This document shows positions 10,839 to 21,283 of a stretch of DNA of 38,303 bases, piece by piece. How positions within the stretch are numbered: position 1 is the first letter of the stretch; every line of letters begins with the position of its first letter. This DNA comes from DASRRB01 sp036732755 (GTDB taxonomy: Bacteria; Planctomycetota; B15-G4; SIAN01). The stretch lies in the NCBI GenBank assembly GCA_036732755.1, contig DAINBU010000042.1, forward strand, positions 1 through 38,303, in the 5' to 3' direction. A program made the position numbers and the translations under genes. Below the pieces are notes generated by a model. It had not been told where the DNA came from and made no database searches. It worked only from the letters and a program-made list of their open reading frames with translations.

Positions 10839-10867
10839 TTTGTAACGGCGCCGCTCGGGCGCGTCAA
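10839..10867 (-). promoter_or_regulatory. Sigma-70-type promoter for nuoA
   Basis: On the minus strand a TTGACG -35 box (10867-10862) is separated by exactly 17 bases from a TACAAA -10 box (10844-10839). The predicted transcription start at about 10832 leaves a leader of 7-8 bases before the nuoA ATG at 10824. This suggests that the nuo cluster is transcribed separately from the chaperone operon upstream. The boxes are seen directly; activity is inferred. Confidence 0.55.
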
Positions 10868-10885
10868 TTCGGCGCGAAAGCGCGA

Positions 10886-11671
10886 TCACTCGCGCCGCTT
10901 CGTCTCGTTCGGCGGCTTGGGGGCGCCCGGCTTCGCGGCGTCGGCCGGAGGCTCGCGCGCCGGCGGGACGTCGGCCGACTCGGGCCGCTCGCCCTCGAAG
11001 CTGCGGGGGATGCCGTACTCGAAGTCGGCGCGGCGCGGCAGGACCTTGCGTGAGAAATAGTCCGACGACGCGGGCAGGAGCGTCGCGATCTCGTCGAGCC
11101 CGACGAAGGCGAGCGCGCGCGGCGACTCGCACCAGACGCCGTTCAGGACGCCGACCAGCTGCATCGTGTCGTCGCGCCACGCGAAGACGCCGGCGCCGGC
11201 GTATTGGCGGACGATGTCGTCGAATTCGGAGCCCGCCTCGTCGAGCTCGAGGAGGTCGCCCTGGCGGCCGCCCTCGTAGAGGTGGCAGGCGAGCAGGTCG
11301 CCGTGGTCGGACGTGCGCACCTCGATGAAGAGGCGTTCATCCTTGGCCGCCGGGTAGACGGCGAAGCGGGCGAGGTTGAGGCGCGAGCTCTTCGGGGTCA
11401 GCACCGCGAGCGTGTCGTTGCGCCGCTCGAGCTTCGCGACGTCGTCGAAGAAGCCGTTGCCGGCGCGGTAGCGGAAGCCCAGTTCGCCGGTGGGGGGGAC
11501 CGTCTCGACCAGCGCGAGGATGCCGTCCTCGGTCGAGACGCCGCGCACGACGCCGCGCCCGGTCTGGAACTCGACGGTCGACTCGATCGATGCGGGGCCG
11601 CGGCAGCCGGCGCTCGCGAGCGGCGGGACGGTGAAGATCAGGAGCGCGCCGATTCGTGAACGTCGTCCCAT
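10886..11671 (-). CDS. Unknown exported protein, possible lipoprotein
   Basis: Not recognised. The 261-residue product starts MGRRSRIGALLIF, a positively charged end followed by a hydrophobic stretch, then PPLASAGC. This resembles a lipoprotein signal with Cys at about residue 23, although the lipobox (SAGC) is weak. The body is soluble and mixed alpha/beta in character, with two further Cys (in LLACHLY and GVWCESP). A Pro/Ala/Glu-rich charged tail follows from about residue 225. The ATG at 11671 is preceded by GGAGAGGG on the minus strand. It starts 37 bases after the FmdB gene, so it is the last gene of the chaperone operon. A degenerate trypsin-like fold was considered but no catalytic motif is visible. 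Confidence 0.75.
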   Translation of the reverse strand: MGRRSRIGALLIFTVPPLASAGCRGPASIESTVEFQTGRGVVRGVSTEDGILALVETVPPTGELGFRYRAGNGFFDDVAKLERRNDTLAVLTPKSSRLNLARFAVYPAAKDERLFIEVRTSDHGDLLACHLYEGGRQGDLLELDEAGSEFDDIVRQYAGAGVFAWRDDTMQLVGVLNGVWCESPRALAFVGLDEIATLLPASSDYFSRKVLPRRADFEYGIPRSFEGERPESADVPPAREPPADAAKPGAPKPPNETKRRE

Positions 11672-11708
11672 CGACCCTCTCCGATGCGCGCCGCGGCGGG
11701 CCGCCACT

Positions 11709-12107
11709 CTATCGGCCGCTCCGCCCGCGACCCTTGCCGCCGCCCTGGGTCGACGCCGGCTTCGCGGCGGGTGCCTTCGGCGTCGGCGTCGGCGCCGGCT
11801 TCGCGCCGTCACCCGCGCCGCTCTTCGGCTCCGACGCCTTCGCGGCGCCGTCGCTTCCCGACGGGGCGGCCGGCGCCGGGGCGCCGGGCGCGGCATCCTT
11901 CTTCGCCGCCTCGTGGTAGGAGCTGCTGCGGTAGTCGGTGATGTAGAAGCCCGAGCCCTTGAAGAGGAGCCCGCCGCCCCCGCCGATCAGCCGCTCGAGC
12001 TTCGGCTTGCGGCATTTCGGGCATTTCTTCAAGCGCGAGGAGTGGATCGACTGGAAGTGCTCGAAGACGTGGCCGCACGCGCCGCAGCGGTAGTCGTAGG
12101 TGGGCAT
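11709..12107 (-). CDS. FmdB-family zinc-ribbon protein
   Basis: Small protein of the FmdB (CxxC_CxxC_SSSS) family, 132 residues. The N-terminal zinc ribbon is MPTYDYRCGACGHVF then KKCPKCRKPKLERLI, with the two CxxC pairs at about residues 8-11 and 29-32. The typical downstream segment GLLFKGSGFYITDYRS follows. After about residue 65 comes an Ala/Pro/Lys-rich disordered tail ending in a basic GKGRGRSGR. Family members were named as putative regulators, but their biochemical role is unclear. It begins 8 bases after grpE, which ties it to the chaperone operon. Confidence 0.9.
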   Translation of the reverse strand: MPTYDYRCGACGHVFEHFQSIHSSRLKKCPKCRKPKLERLIGGGGGLLFKGSGFYITDYRSSSYHEAAKKDAAPGAPAPAAPSGSDGAAKASEPKSGAGDGAKPAPTPTPKAPAAKPASTQGGGKGRGRSGR

Positions 12108-12115
12108 CGCTGCGC

Positions 12116-12730
12116 TCAGCTCCCGTCTTCTTCCGCGTCGCCCGCGGCGGTCGCCTTCGCGACCTCGACCTTCGCCGCGCGCACGAGCTTGCCGCCGAGC
12201 CGGTAGCCGCGCGTGAGCTCGGTCGTGACCGTGCCAGCCGGCACGTCGTCGCGCGGCGCCTCGAGGATCGCCTCGTGCCAGCGCGGGTCGAACGGCTGCC
12301 CGACCGCGTCGATCGGCTCGATGCCGAAGCTCTTCAGCTTCTCGAGGAAGACGACCTGCGTGAGCTCGACGCCGTGGCCGAGCGGGCTGGCGCGCTCGGC
12401 GTCGGTGAGCGACCGGACCACCGAGTCGAGGTTGTCGAGCACCTCGATCATCTCGCGCGCGAAGCGCGACGTGATCTCCTCGCGCACGACCTGCCGCTCG
12501 CGCGCGAAGCGCTTGGCCTGGTTGTCGAGGTCGGCGGCGAGCTCGAGCGACTGGTGCTTGAGCTGCTGCGCGAGCTTGCGCGCGTCGGCGAGCTCGGCGG
12601 CGAGTTGCTCCGCCGGCGGGAGCGGCGCCCCGGGCGCGCCTTGGGCCTCGCCCTCGGCGCGCGCGCCGGCCGGCTGCGCCGGCGCGTCGCCGGCCTCGTC
12701 CGCGGGAATCTCTTCGGGCTTCCGTTTCAT
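12116..12730 (-). CDS. grpE: Nucleotide exchange factor GrpE
   Basis: Exchange factor for the Hsp70 chaperone DnaK; it drives ADP release from DnaK. The 204-residue product has a Pro/Ala/Glu-rich disordered N-terminus of about 45 residues, a long coiled-coil helix, then the beta domain with the GrpE signature region GIEPIDAVGQPFDPRWHEAI and a final TRGYRLGGKLVRAAKVEVA. It starts at the ATG at 12730, 11 bases after the dnaJ stop. dnaK itself is not in the window. Confidence 0.95.
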   Translation of the reverse strand: MKRKPEEIPADEAGDAPAQPAGARAEGEAQGAPGAPLPPAEQLAAELADARKLAQQLKHQSLELAADLDNQAKRFARERQVVREEITSRFAREMIEVLDNLDSVVRSLTDAERASPLGHGVELTQVVFLEKLKSFGIEPIDAVGQPFDPRWHEAILEAPRDDVPAGTVTTELTRGYRLGGKLVRAAKVEVAKATAAGDAEEDGS

Positions 12731-12741
12731 GAATGGGGGGC

Positions 12742-13902
12742 TCAGTCGAACAGGTCCTTCACCTTGGAGAGGAAGCTCTTCCGTTCCGGGCTCACGTTCT
12801 CGTCGTCGATCCCCTGCAGCTCGCGCAGGAGCTCCTCCTGCCGCTTCGTCAGCTTCTTCGGCACGTCGACGGCGACGCGCACGAGCAGGTCGCCGCGCCC
12901 GCCGCCGCGCAGGCTCGGCATCCCCTTGCCGCGCACGCGCAGCACGGTGTGGCTCGGCGTGCGCGCGGGGAGCGAGATCGTCTCCGTGCCGGAGAGCGTC
13001 GGCACCTGGATCTTGGTGCCGAGCACGAGGTTCGCGAAGCCGACCGGGATCTCGAGGTGGAGGTCGTCGCCGTCGCGCTCGAAGAGCGGATGGGGCTTCA
13101 CCGCGACGATGCAGTAGAGGTCGCCGCGCGGGCCGCCGCGCGGGCCGGGCTCGCCTTCGCCCGCGATGCGCACCTGGGTGCCGGTGTCGACGCCCGCAGG
13201 CATGCGCACGACGATCTCGCGCTTCACCTTCTCCGTGCCGGCGCCGCGGCAGCGGCGGCACGGGTGCTCGATGACGGCGCCCTCGCCGTGGCACCGGCCG
13301 CACGTGGTGCGAATGGTGAAGAAGCCCTGCGACTGGTGGACGACGCCCTTGCCGCGGCAGACGGGGCAGGTCACCGGCGAGCTGCCGGCCGCCGCCCCCG
13401 AGCCGCTGCACTCCGAGCAGTGCTCGTTACGCGTGACCTCGATGGTCCGCTCGGTGCCCTTCCAGGCCTCCTCGAGCGAGATCTCGATCTGGCACTTGAG
13501 GCTGGCGCCGCGCTGCCGGCGCGGGCCGGCCTGCGGCTGCGCGAAGCCGCCGAAGAACTCGTCGAAGATCGAGCCGCCGCCGCCGCCGCCGCCGCGTCCG
13601 CCCATCCCGAAGATGTCGCCGAACGCGGAGAAGATCTCCTCGAAGCTCCCGAAGCCGCGCGCCTGGCCGCTCTGCCGCACGCCCTGGTGGCCGAACTGGT
13701 CGTAGATCTTGCGCTTCTCGGGATCGCCGAGGACCTCGTACGCCTCGGCCGCCTCCTTGAACTTCTCCTCCGACTTGGGGTCGTCCTTGTTGCGGTCGGG
13801 GTGGAACTGGAAGGCGAGCTTGCGATACGACTTCTTGATCTCGTCCTGCGACGCGGTCTTGGCGACGCCGAGGATCTCGTAGTAGTCGCGCGTCGTCGTC
13901 AT
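12742..13902 (-). CDS. dnaJ: Chaperone protein DnaJ
   Basis: Hsp40 co-chaperone that stimulates DnaK ATPase and holds unfolded substrate. The 386-residue type I protein has an N-terminal J domain with the HPD motif (FQFHPDRNKDD), a Gly/Phe-rich linker including a run of glycines, four CxxCxGxG zinc repeats (CSECSGSG, CPVCRGKG, CGRCHGEG, CRRCRGAG) and the C-terminal substrate-binding domain. It starts 22 bases after groEL. The gene order groEL-dnaJ-grpE puts both major chaperone systems, apart from dnaK, in one operon. Confidence 0.97.
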   Translation of the reverse strand: MTTTRDYYEILGVAKTASQDEIKKSYRKLAFQFHPDRNKDDPKSEEKFKEAAEAYEVLGDPEKRKIYDQFGHQGVRQSGQARGFGSFEEIFSAFGDIFGMGGRGGGGGGGSIFDEFFGGFAQPQAGPRRQRGASLKCQIEISLEEAWKGTERTIEVTRNEHCSECSGSGAAAGSSPVTCPVCRGKGVVHQSQGFFTIRTTCGRCHGEGAVIEHPCRRCRGAGTEKVKREIVVRMPAGVDTGTQVRIAGEGEPGPRGGPRGDLYCIVAVKPHPLFERDGDDLHLEIPVGFANLVLGTKIQVPTLSGTETISLPARTPSHTVLRVRGKGMPSLRGGGRGDLLVRVAVDVPKKLTKRQEELLRELQGIDDENVSPERKSFLSKVKDLFD

Positions 13903-13924
13903 TCGATGCGCCGGTGTCCGCCGC

Positions 13925-15529
<1,605 letters not shown>

Positions 15530-15560
15530 TGCTGTCGGGCTTCCTTCGTCGGGTCGCGGG

Positions 15561-15575
15561 CCGCCGGTTCGGCGG
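15561..15575 (-). promoter_or_regulatory. GC hairpin between groES and groEL
   Basis: CCGCCG-GTT-CGGCGG forms a perfect 6-bp stem with a 3-nt loop in the 103-base spacer between groES and the tail-less groEL. No T-run follows, so it is not an ordinary terminator. It may influence mRNA stability or the ratio of the two products. Function is inferred only. Confidence 0.35.
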
Positions 15576-15632
15576 TGCTCCGCGTCCTGGTGGATGGGGG
15601 TACGGGTTCGGGAACGGGTCGCGGCGCCGGCG

Positions 15633-15926
15633 TCAGCCGTCGATGCGCGCGAGGACCTCGTTCTCCTTCAGGATCTTGAACTCGTCGCCGCCGACGCGGA
15701 CGTCGGTGCCGGCGTACTTGCCGAAGATCACGACGTCGCCCTTCTTCATCGAGGGCTCGGCCCGCGCGCCGCTCTTCAGGAGCTTGCCGGGTCCGACGGC
15801 CGTCACGCGGCCGCGCTGCGGCTTTTCCTTGGCCGCGTCGGGAATGAGGATGCCGCCTGCCGACTTCTCCTCCGCTTCGAGCACCTCGACGACGATGCGG
15901 TCGTCGAGCGGTTTGAACTTGGCCAT
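15633..15926 (-). CDS. groES: Co-chaperonin GroES
   Basis: Ten-kDa lid of the GroEL chamber. The 97-residue product has the normal features: KFKPLDDRIVVEVLEAEEKS at the N-terminus, the mobile loop KSAGGILIPDAAKEKPQRG that docks on GroEL, VVIFGKYAGTDV, and a C-terminal FKILKENEVLARI. A strong minus-strand ribosome site (GAGGAGG) precedes the ATG. It lies between two groEL genes, 44 bases after one and 103 bases before the other, and so could serve both. Confidence 0.97.
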   Translation of the reverse strand: MAKFKPLDDRIVVEVLEAEEKSAGGILIPDAAKEKPQRGRVTAVGPGKLLKSGARAEPSMKKGDVVIFGKYAGTDVRVGGDEFKILKENEVLARIDG

Positions 15927-15970
15927 CTACTTCGCCTCCTCGTTGGATTCCTGTCGCGCCGGACGCGGGC

Positions 15971-17675
<1,705 letters not shown>

Positions 17676-17853
17676 TGCGAGAGTTCTCCTTCCGGGCCGG
17701 GCCAAGGTCAGGATGGTCGGGCGCGCCGGTCCGCGTCGGCACCTTGCGAACGCGCGCGCGACCCACCGAGCATCGCGCGCGCTGTCTCCCCGCCCGAGGC
17801 ACGAAGTGCGAGCCGAGGAGCGGCTCGGGGCGGGGAAGAGGAGCGCGCCGTTG

Positions 17854-17868
17854 GCAAAACCGGTGCCA
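17854..17868 (-). promoter_or_regulatory. Candidate sigma-54 (-24/-12) promoter for the groEL-groES operon
   Basis: On the minus strand TGGCAC (17868-17863) and TTGC (17857-17854) are spaced as in sigma-54 promoters, with exactly ten bases between the -24 GG and the -12 GC. It lies about 180 bases upstream of the groEL start, in the divergent spacer, and points toward groEL. Two consensus flanking positions do not match. No CIRCE (HrcA) element was found in this spacer. An activator-binding site cannot be identified by eye. Confidence 0.42.
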
Positions 17869-17969
17869 GAAGCGCGCGCCACGCCCGCGTGGGGCGCAGA
17901 CGACGGCTCGATGCGCGCGAGCGTCAAGCTGTCGCGCCGTCGCAGATGCGTCGCGTGCTCGTCGCCATT

Positions 17970-18000
17970 TTGGCGCTGCCGCTCCAGGCGCTCCTACAAT
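17970..18000 (+). promoter_or_regulatory. Candidate promoter of the NPCBM gene
   Basis: TACAAT (17995-18000) is a one-mismatch -10 box. A weak TTGGCG -35 box (17970-17975) is 19 bases upstream, slightly too far. Transcription would begin at about 18007, at the ATG itself (18008), and no Shine-Dalgarno is present. A leaderless mRNA is therefore likely if this promoter is used. Confidence 0.45.
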
Positions 18001-18007
18001 CCGCCGG

Positions 18008-19246
18008 ATGGTCGCCACGCACGCGCTCGCCCTCGTCATTCCGCTCCTCGCCACCTCGTCCGCTTCGTCCGCTTCGTCCGCAACGGCCGCCGAAGGTGCG
18101 GCCGAGGTGCGCCGCGTCGGTTCGCCCCTCGCCTCGGCGTCGGGCTGCGTGATCGACGCGAGCGGCGCGACGGTGACGCGCTCCGACGGCGGCGTCGAGA
18201 CGATCCCGCTCGACGAGCTGATCAGCGTCGAATTCCCGCGCCGCTCCGCGCTCGCGCCGGCCTCCGGCGAGCGGATCGTCGCGCTGCTCCACGACGGCAG
18301 CCGGCTCGAGGGGGCGGTCGCGGGCGGCTCGGCCGAGATGCTGCGCGTCGCGCTGCGGCCGGGCGTCGAGCTCGAGATCCCGATCGACGCCCTCTCCGCG
18401 CTCTTCCTCGGCGCGCGCGCGCCGCGGCTCGAGCGGGCGCGCTTCGACGTCTCGGCCAAGGAGGACGCGCTCTTCAAGCGGCCCGAGTCGGGCGGCGACT
18501 TCACGCGCGGCACGCTCCAGTCGTTCTCCGCGAACGACTGCGAGTTCGAGTATTCGCTCGGCAACGGCAAGTTCACTTGGGGCGAGCTCGAGGCGGTCGT
18601 GCTGGCGCGCCAGGGCGAGCTCGATCCGCCGAAGGCGCCGCTCGTCCACGCCGACCTCGCGCCCGACGGCGTCCTGACCGGCACCCTCCTCAGGTTCGGG
18701 GACGCCGGCCTCGAGCTCAAGCCGCAGGGCTTCGCGAAGAGCGTGGTGCTGCCGCCCGAGATCCTGCGCGCGCTGCGCTTCGACGGCGCGCGCCACGCGT
18801 GGCTGTCGGACCGCGCCCCCGCGAAGGTCGAGCAGACGCCCTACCTCGGGAGCGCCGACCAGTTCCTCTTTCCCTGGCGTCCCGACCGGACGGTGACCGG
18901 CCGCCCGCTCGCGGTCGGCGGGCGCAGCTTCGCGAAGGGCTTCGGCTGCCACTCGCGCACGCGGCTCGAGTTCACGCTGACGCCCCAAGAGGCGCAGTTC
19001 GAGGCGTGGGTCGGCGTCGCCGACGAGGTGCTCGATCTCGCCGACCGCGGCGCGATCCAGTTCGCGGTCGTGCTCGACGGCAAGGAAGCGTGGCGCAGCG
19101 CCGTGCTGCGCGCGGGCGAGCCGGCGGTGAAGGTCGGACCGATCGCGCTCGCCGGCGCGAAGACGCTCGCGCTCGTCACCGACTTCGGCGAGGGCGAGGA
19201 CGTCGCCGATCGCGGCGTGTGGGGCGAAGCGCTGCTGCTGCGCTGA
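18008..19246 (+). CDS. Secreted NPCBM-domain protein with repeated beta modules
   Basis: Exported protein of 412 residues. A signal peptide spans about residues 1-28 (MVATHALALVIPLLATSS, with cleavage near ATA-AE). About four short beta-rich units follow, each describing a hydrophilic strand pair and ending in a hydrophobic segment (for example DGSRLEGAVAGGSAEM with IPIDALSALFLG; DGVLTGTLLRFGDAGLEL with LPPEILRALRFDG). From about residue 277 comes an NPCBM domain (novel putative carbohydrate-binding module), with GCHSRTRLEF, FEAWVGVADEV and a terminal DRGVWGEALLLR. NPCBM domains occur on glycosidases and other surface proteins; no catalytic domain is seen here. The role is probably surface or periplasmic carbohydrate binding, which is an inference. 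Confidence 0.85.
   Translation: MVATHALALVIPLLATSSASSASSATAAEGAAEVRRVGSPLASASGCVIDASGATVTRSDGGVETIPLDELISVEFPRRSALAPASGERIVALLHDGSRLEGAVAGGSAEMLRVALRPGVELEIPIDALSALFLGARAPRLERARFDVSAKEDALFKRPESGGDFTRGTLQSFSANDCEFEYSLGNGKFTWGELEAVVLARQGELDPPKAPLVHADLAPDGVLTGTLLRFGDAGLELKPQGFAKSVVLPPEILRALRFDGARHAWLSDRAPAKVEQTPYLGSADQFLFPWRPDRTVTGRPLAVGGRSFAKGFGCHSRTRLEFTLTPQEAQFEAWVGVADEVLDLADRGAIQFAVVLDGKEAWRSAVLRAGEPAVKVGPIALAGAKTLALVTDFGEGEDVADRGVWGEALLLR
18056..18082 (+). repeat. Three-copy 9-bp tandem repeat in the signal peptide
   Basis: TCGTCCGCT occurs three times in a row (the last copy ends in A), encoding an SSA repeat at the end of the signal peptide of the NPCBM protein. Copy changes would stay in frame, so it alters length rather than switching expression. 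Confidence 0.8.
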
Positions 19247-19303
19247 ACGCACGGCGCGCCGGCGCGCGCGTCACCGGCCGCGGCGGCGCGCGTCTGTCGG
19301 CGC

Positions 19304-20005
19304 GTGACGGCGGAAGCGACGGCGATCAAGGCGCTGCCCGAGCACCTGCGGCCGCGCGAGCGGCTGCGGATGCTCGGCGCGGAGAGCCTCGACGACCGCG
19401 AGCTCCTCGCGCTCGTGCTCGGCAGCGGCCATCGCAACCGCTCGGTGCTCGACGTCGCCGACGACCTGCTGCGCTGCTGCCGGCGGCTCGAGTCGCTCGC
19501 CGATCTCGGGCTGACCGAGCTCGCGCGCGTCCGCGGGCTCGGCGAGGCGGGGGCGTGCCGGGTCGCCGCGCTGGTCGAGGTGGCGCGCCGGATGGGCTGC
19601 GGAGGGGCGCGCGGCGGCCTCGAGCTCGGCGACGCGCGCGGCGTCTTCGAGCTGCTGCGCTCCCGCCTCGTCGGCGAGCGGCGCGAGCGGGTGGTGGTGC
19701 TGCTGGTCGACGCGCGCCGCCGCCTGCTCGGCGAGCGCTGCGTCTCGGTCGGCTCGCTGATGTCGTCGGTGATCCATCCGCGCGAGGTGTTCCGGCCGGC
19801 GATCGGGCTCGCGGCGGCGGGGCTGATCCTGGTGCACAACCATCCGAGCGGCGACCCGACGCCCAGCGTCGAGGACCACCAGGTCACGTTGCGGCTCGCC
19901 GAGGCGGGCGCGCTGCTCGGGATCCGGCTGCTCGACCACGTGGTGATCGCGGCCGACGGCTTCCGGAGCTTCCGCGACGAGGGGTGGCTGCCGGAGCGGT
20001 GGTGA
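19304..20005 (+). CDS. radC: RadC family JAB/MPN-domain protein
   Basis: RadC-type protein of 233 residues. An N-terminal helix-hairpin-helix-like region (PRERLRMLGAESLDDRELLALVLGSG, then LARVRGLGEAGACRVAALVE) is followed by a JAB/MPN metalloprotease-like domain. The zinc-site motif HNHPSGDPTPSVED (His178, His180, Asp191) is intact. The family was once linked to DNA repair, but that has been questioned and the true function is not settled. The GTG start at 19304 has no clear ribosome site; it is chosen because the family N-terminus follows it directly. It begins 57 bases after the NPCBM gene. Confidence 0.92.
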   Translation: MTAEATAIKALPEHLRPRERLRMLGAESLDDRELLALVLGSGHRNRSVLDVADDLLRCCRRLESLADLGLTELARVRGLGEAGACRVAALVEVARRMGCGGARGGLELGDARGVFELLRSRLVGERRERVVVLLVDARRRLLGERCVSVGSLMSSVIHPREVFRPAIGLAAAGLILVHNHPSGDPTPSVEDHQVTLRLAEAGALLGIRLLDHVVIAADGFRSFRDEGWLPERW

Positions 20006-20123
20006 GGTCGCGACGGCGCGTGCGCCGCGACCGGCAAGAGAGGCGTCGTGAGGCTTTGGGAGGAGAGGCGTTATGAAGAGGGGACGAGTGCGCGACGAGG
20101 TGCGGTCGGCGGAGGAGGCGACG

Positions 20124-20369
20124 ATGCTGGACAAGGAGCTGCTCGAGATCCTCGCGTGCCCGGAGACCAAGGAGGCGGTCGCGCTGGCGGGAGACGACGT
20201 GGTCCGTCGCCTGAACGAGCGGATCGCGAAGGACGAGCTCGTGAATCGGGGCGGCGAGAAGGTGACCGAGAAGATCGAGGCGGCCCTGGTGCGCAGCGAT
20301 GGCAAGGTCGCCTACCCGGTGCGGGACGGCATCCCGATCATGCTGGTCGAGGAAGCGCTGCCGCTCTGA
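20124..20369 (+). CDS. Trm112-like small protein with lost zinc site
   Basis: Small protein of the Trm112p-like family, 81 residues from the ATG at 20124, which has GGAGGAGG 6-8 bases upstream. An in-frame ATG at 20073, also with a purine-rich site, would add 17 residues. The family ends are clear: LDKELLEILACPETKEAV at the front and YPVRDGIPIMLVEEALPL at the back. Only one Cys remains (Cys12), so the usual four-Cys zinc site is absent. A charged insert of about 30 residues replaces the second Cys pair. Family members act as small partners of methyltransferases; the partner is unknown here. Confidence 0.85.
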   Translation: MLDKELLEILACPETKEAVALAGDDVVRRLNERIAKDELVNRGGEKVTEKIEAALVRSDGKVAYPVRDGIPIMLVEEALPL

Positions 20370-20410
20370 GGGTCAGGGTTCCGTCGCGCGCGCGCGGCGG
20401 GTAACGTCCC

Positions 20411-20452
20411 CCGTTTCGCGGTCGGCCCCGGGGGTCCGCCGCCTCGAAACGG
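20411..20452 (+). promoter_or_regulatory. Inverted repeat just upstream of the phosphoesterase start
   Basis: CCGTTTCG (20411-20418) and CGAAACGG (20445-20452) are perfect 8-base inverted arms separated by 26 very GC-rich bases that can fold further. The right arm ends 6 bases before the ATG at 20459, where a ribosome site would lie, and no clear Shine-Dalgarno is visible. A leader hairpin or protein operator is possible. Confidence 0.45.
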
Positions 20453-20458
20453 ACGCCG

Positions 20459-21211
20459 ATGCTGCGGGCCATCATCTCGGACATCCATTCGAACGTCGAA
20501 GCGCTCGACGCCGTCCTGGCGGACGTCGCCCGTCGCAAGGTCGAGTCGATCGTCTGCCTCGGCGACGTCATCGGCTACGGCCCGCAGCCCCGCGAGACGC
20601 TCAAGCGCTCCACGGAATGGGAGATCACCCTCCTCGGCAACCACGAGGAGGCGTGCATGTTCCACCCCGAGGACTTCAACGAGCGCGCCCGCATCGCGCT
20701 GGAGTGGACGCGCGACCAGCTCAACTCGAAGAGCGCGTCGCCCGACGACAACTTCAAGCTCTGGTCGCTGATCGGCGCGATGCCGACGCAGCACAAGATC
20801 GACAACGCGCTCCTGGTGCACGGCTCGCCGCGCGACCCGGTGCGCGAGTACATGCTGCCGCGCGACGCGCAGGACGCGGTGAAGATGCGCGAGGTGTTCG
20901 AGCGCATGCCGGTCGACTTCTGCTTCGTCGGCCACTCGCACGTGCCCGGCGTCTACACCGAGGCGCCGAGCTTCCTCTCGCCGATCCGCTTCCCCGACGG
21001 GTTCCGCCGCTCGCAGGGGAAGGCGCTCGTGAACGTCGGCTCCGTCGGCCAGCCGCGCGACGGCGACACGCGCGCCTCGTACGTGACCTTCGACGGGGAG
21101 ACCGTCTGGTTCCACCGCGTCGAGTACGACTTCAAGGCGACGCAGAAGAAGATCCTCGACACCGGCGTCTTGCCGCGTTACCTCGCGGCGCGCCTCGAGG
21201 AGGGGCGTTGA
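20459..21211 (+). CDS. Calcineurin-like metallophosphoesterase (YfcE/MJ0936 type)
   Basis: Two-metal phosphoesterase of 250 residues with all five expected motifs in order: SDIHSN (Asp8, His10), GDVIGYG (Asp36), GNHEE (Asn61, His62), LVHGSP and VGHSHVPG. The GDVIGYGPQP and NVGSVGQPRDGD stretches place it with the single-domain phosphodiesterase/diadenosine-tetraphosphatase-like group widespread in bacteria. The natural substrate cannot be read from the sequence. No signal peptide is seen, so it should be cytoplasmic. It starts 89 bases after the Trm112-like gene and ends 72 bases before yidC. Confidence 0.92.
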   Translation: MLRAIISDIHSNVEALDAVLADVARRKVESIVCLGDVIGYGPQPRETLKRSTEWEITLLGNHEEACMFHPEDFNERARIALEWTRDQLNSKSASPDDNFKLWSLIGAMPTQHKIDNALLVHGSPRDPVREYMLPRDAQDAVKMREVFERMPVDFCFVGHSHVPGVYTEAPSFLSPIRFPDGFRRSQGKALVNVGSVGQPRDGDTRASYVTFDGETVWFHRVEYDFKATQKKILDTGVLPRYLAARLEEGR

Positions 21212-21283
21212 GCCGGCCGCGCCGCCGCGCGGTAGGGCATTCGTCCGTCCTTTCGTCGTCCTGACCCGGAGTCCGCAGCCCCG

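Larger units (their letters stand above)
17676..18007. other. Divergent intergenic region between the chaperone operon and the NPCBM gene
   Basis: A 332-base spacer without a supportable gene, between divergently transcribed genes. It contains the -24/-12 element facing left, a TACAAT -10 box facing right (17995-18000), and a short palindrome GCAC-GAA-GTGC at 17799-17809. All genes to the left in this window are on the minus strand and all to the right are on the plus strand. Confidence 0.8.

Noticed and set aside
17676..17927. In-frame upstream extension of groEL to 17927
   Set aside because: The extra residues are Arg/Ala-rich with no family match, and a strong ribosome site precedes the MAKQM start at 17675.
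17676..18007. Replication origin at the strand switch
   Set aside because: Gene directions diverge here, as at an origin, but there are no DnaA boxes, no AT-rich stretch and no dnaA or dnaN nearby.
17676..18007. CIRCE (HrcA) heat-shock operator before groEL
   Set aside because: No 9-base TTAGCACTC-type inverted repeat is present; the GCAC-GAA-GTGC palindrome at 17799-17809 is too short and differently spaced.
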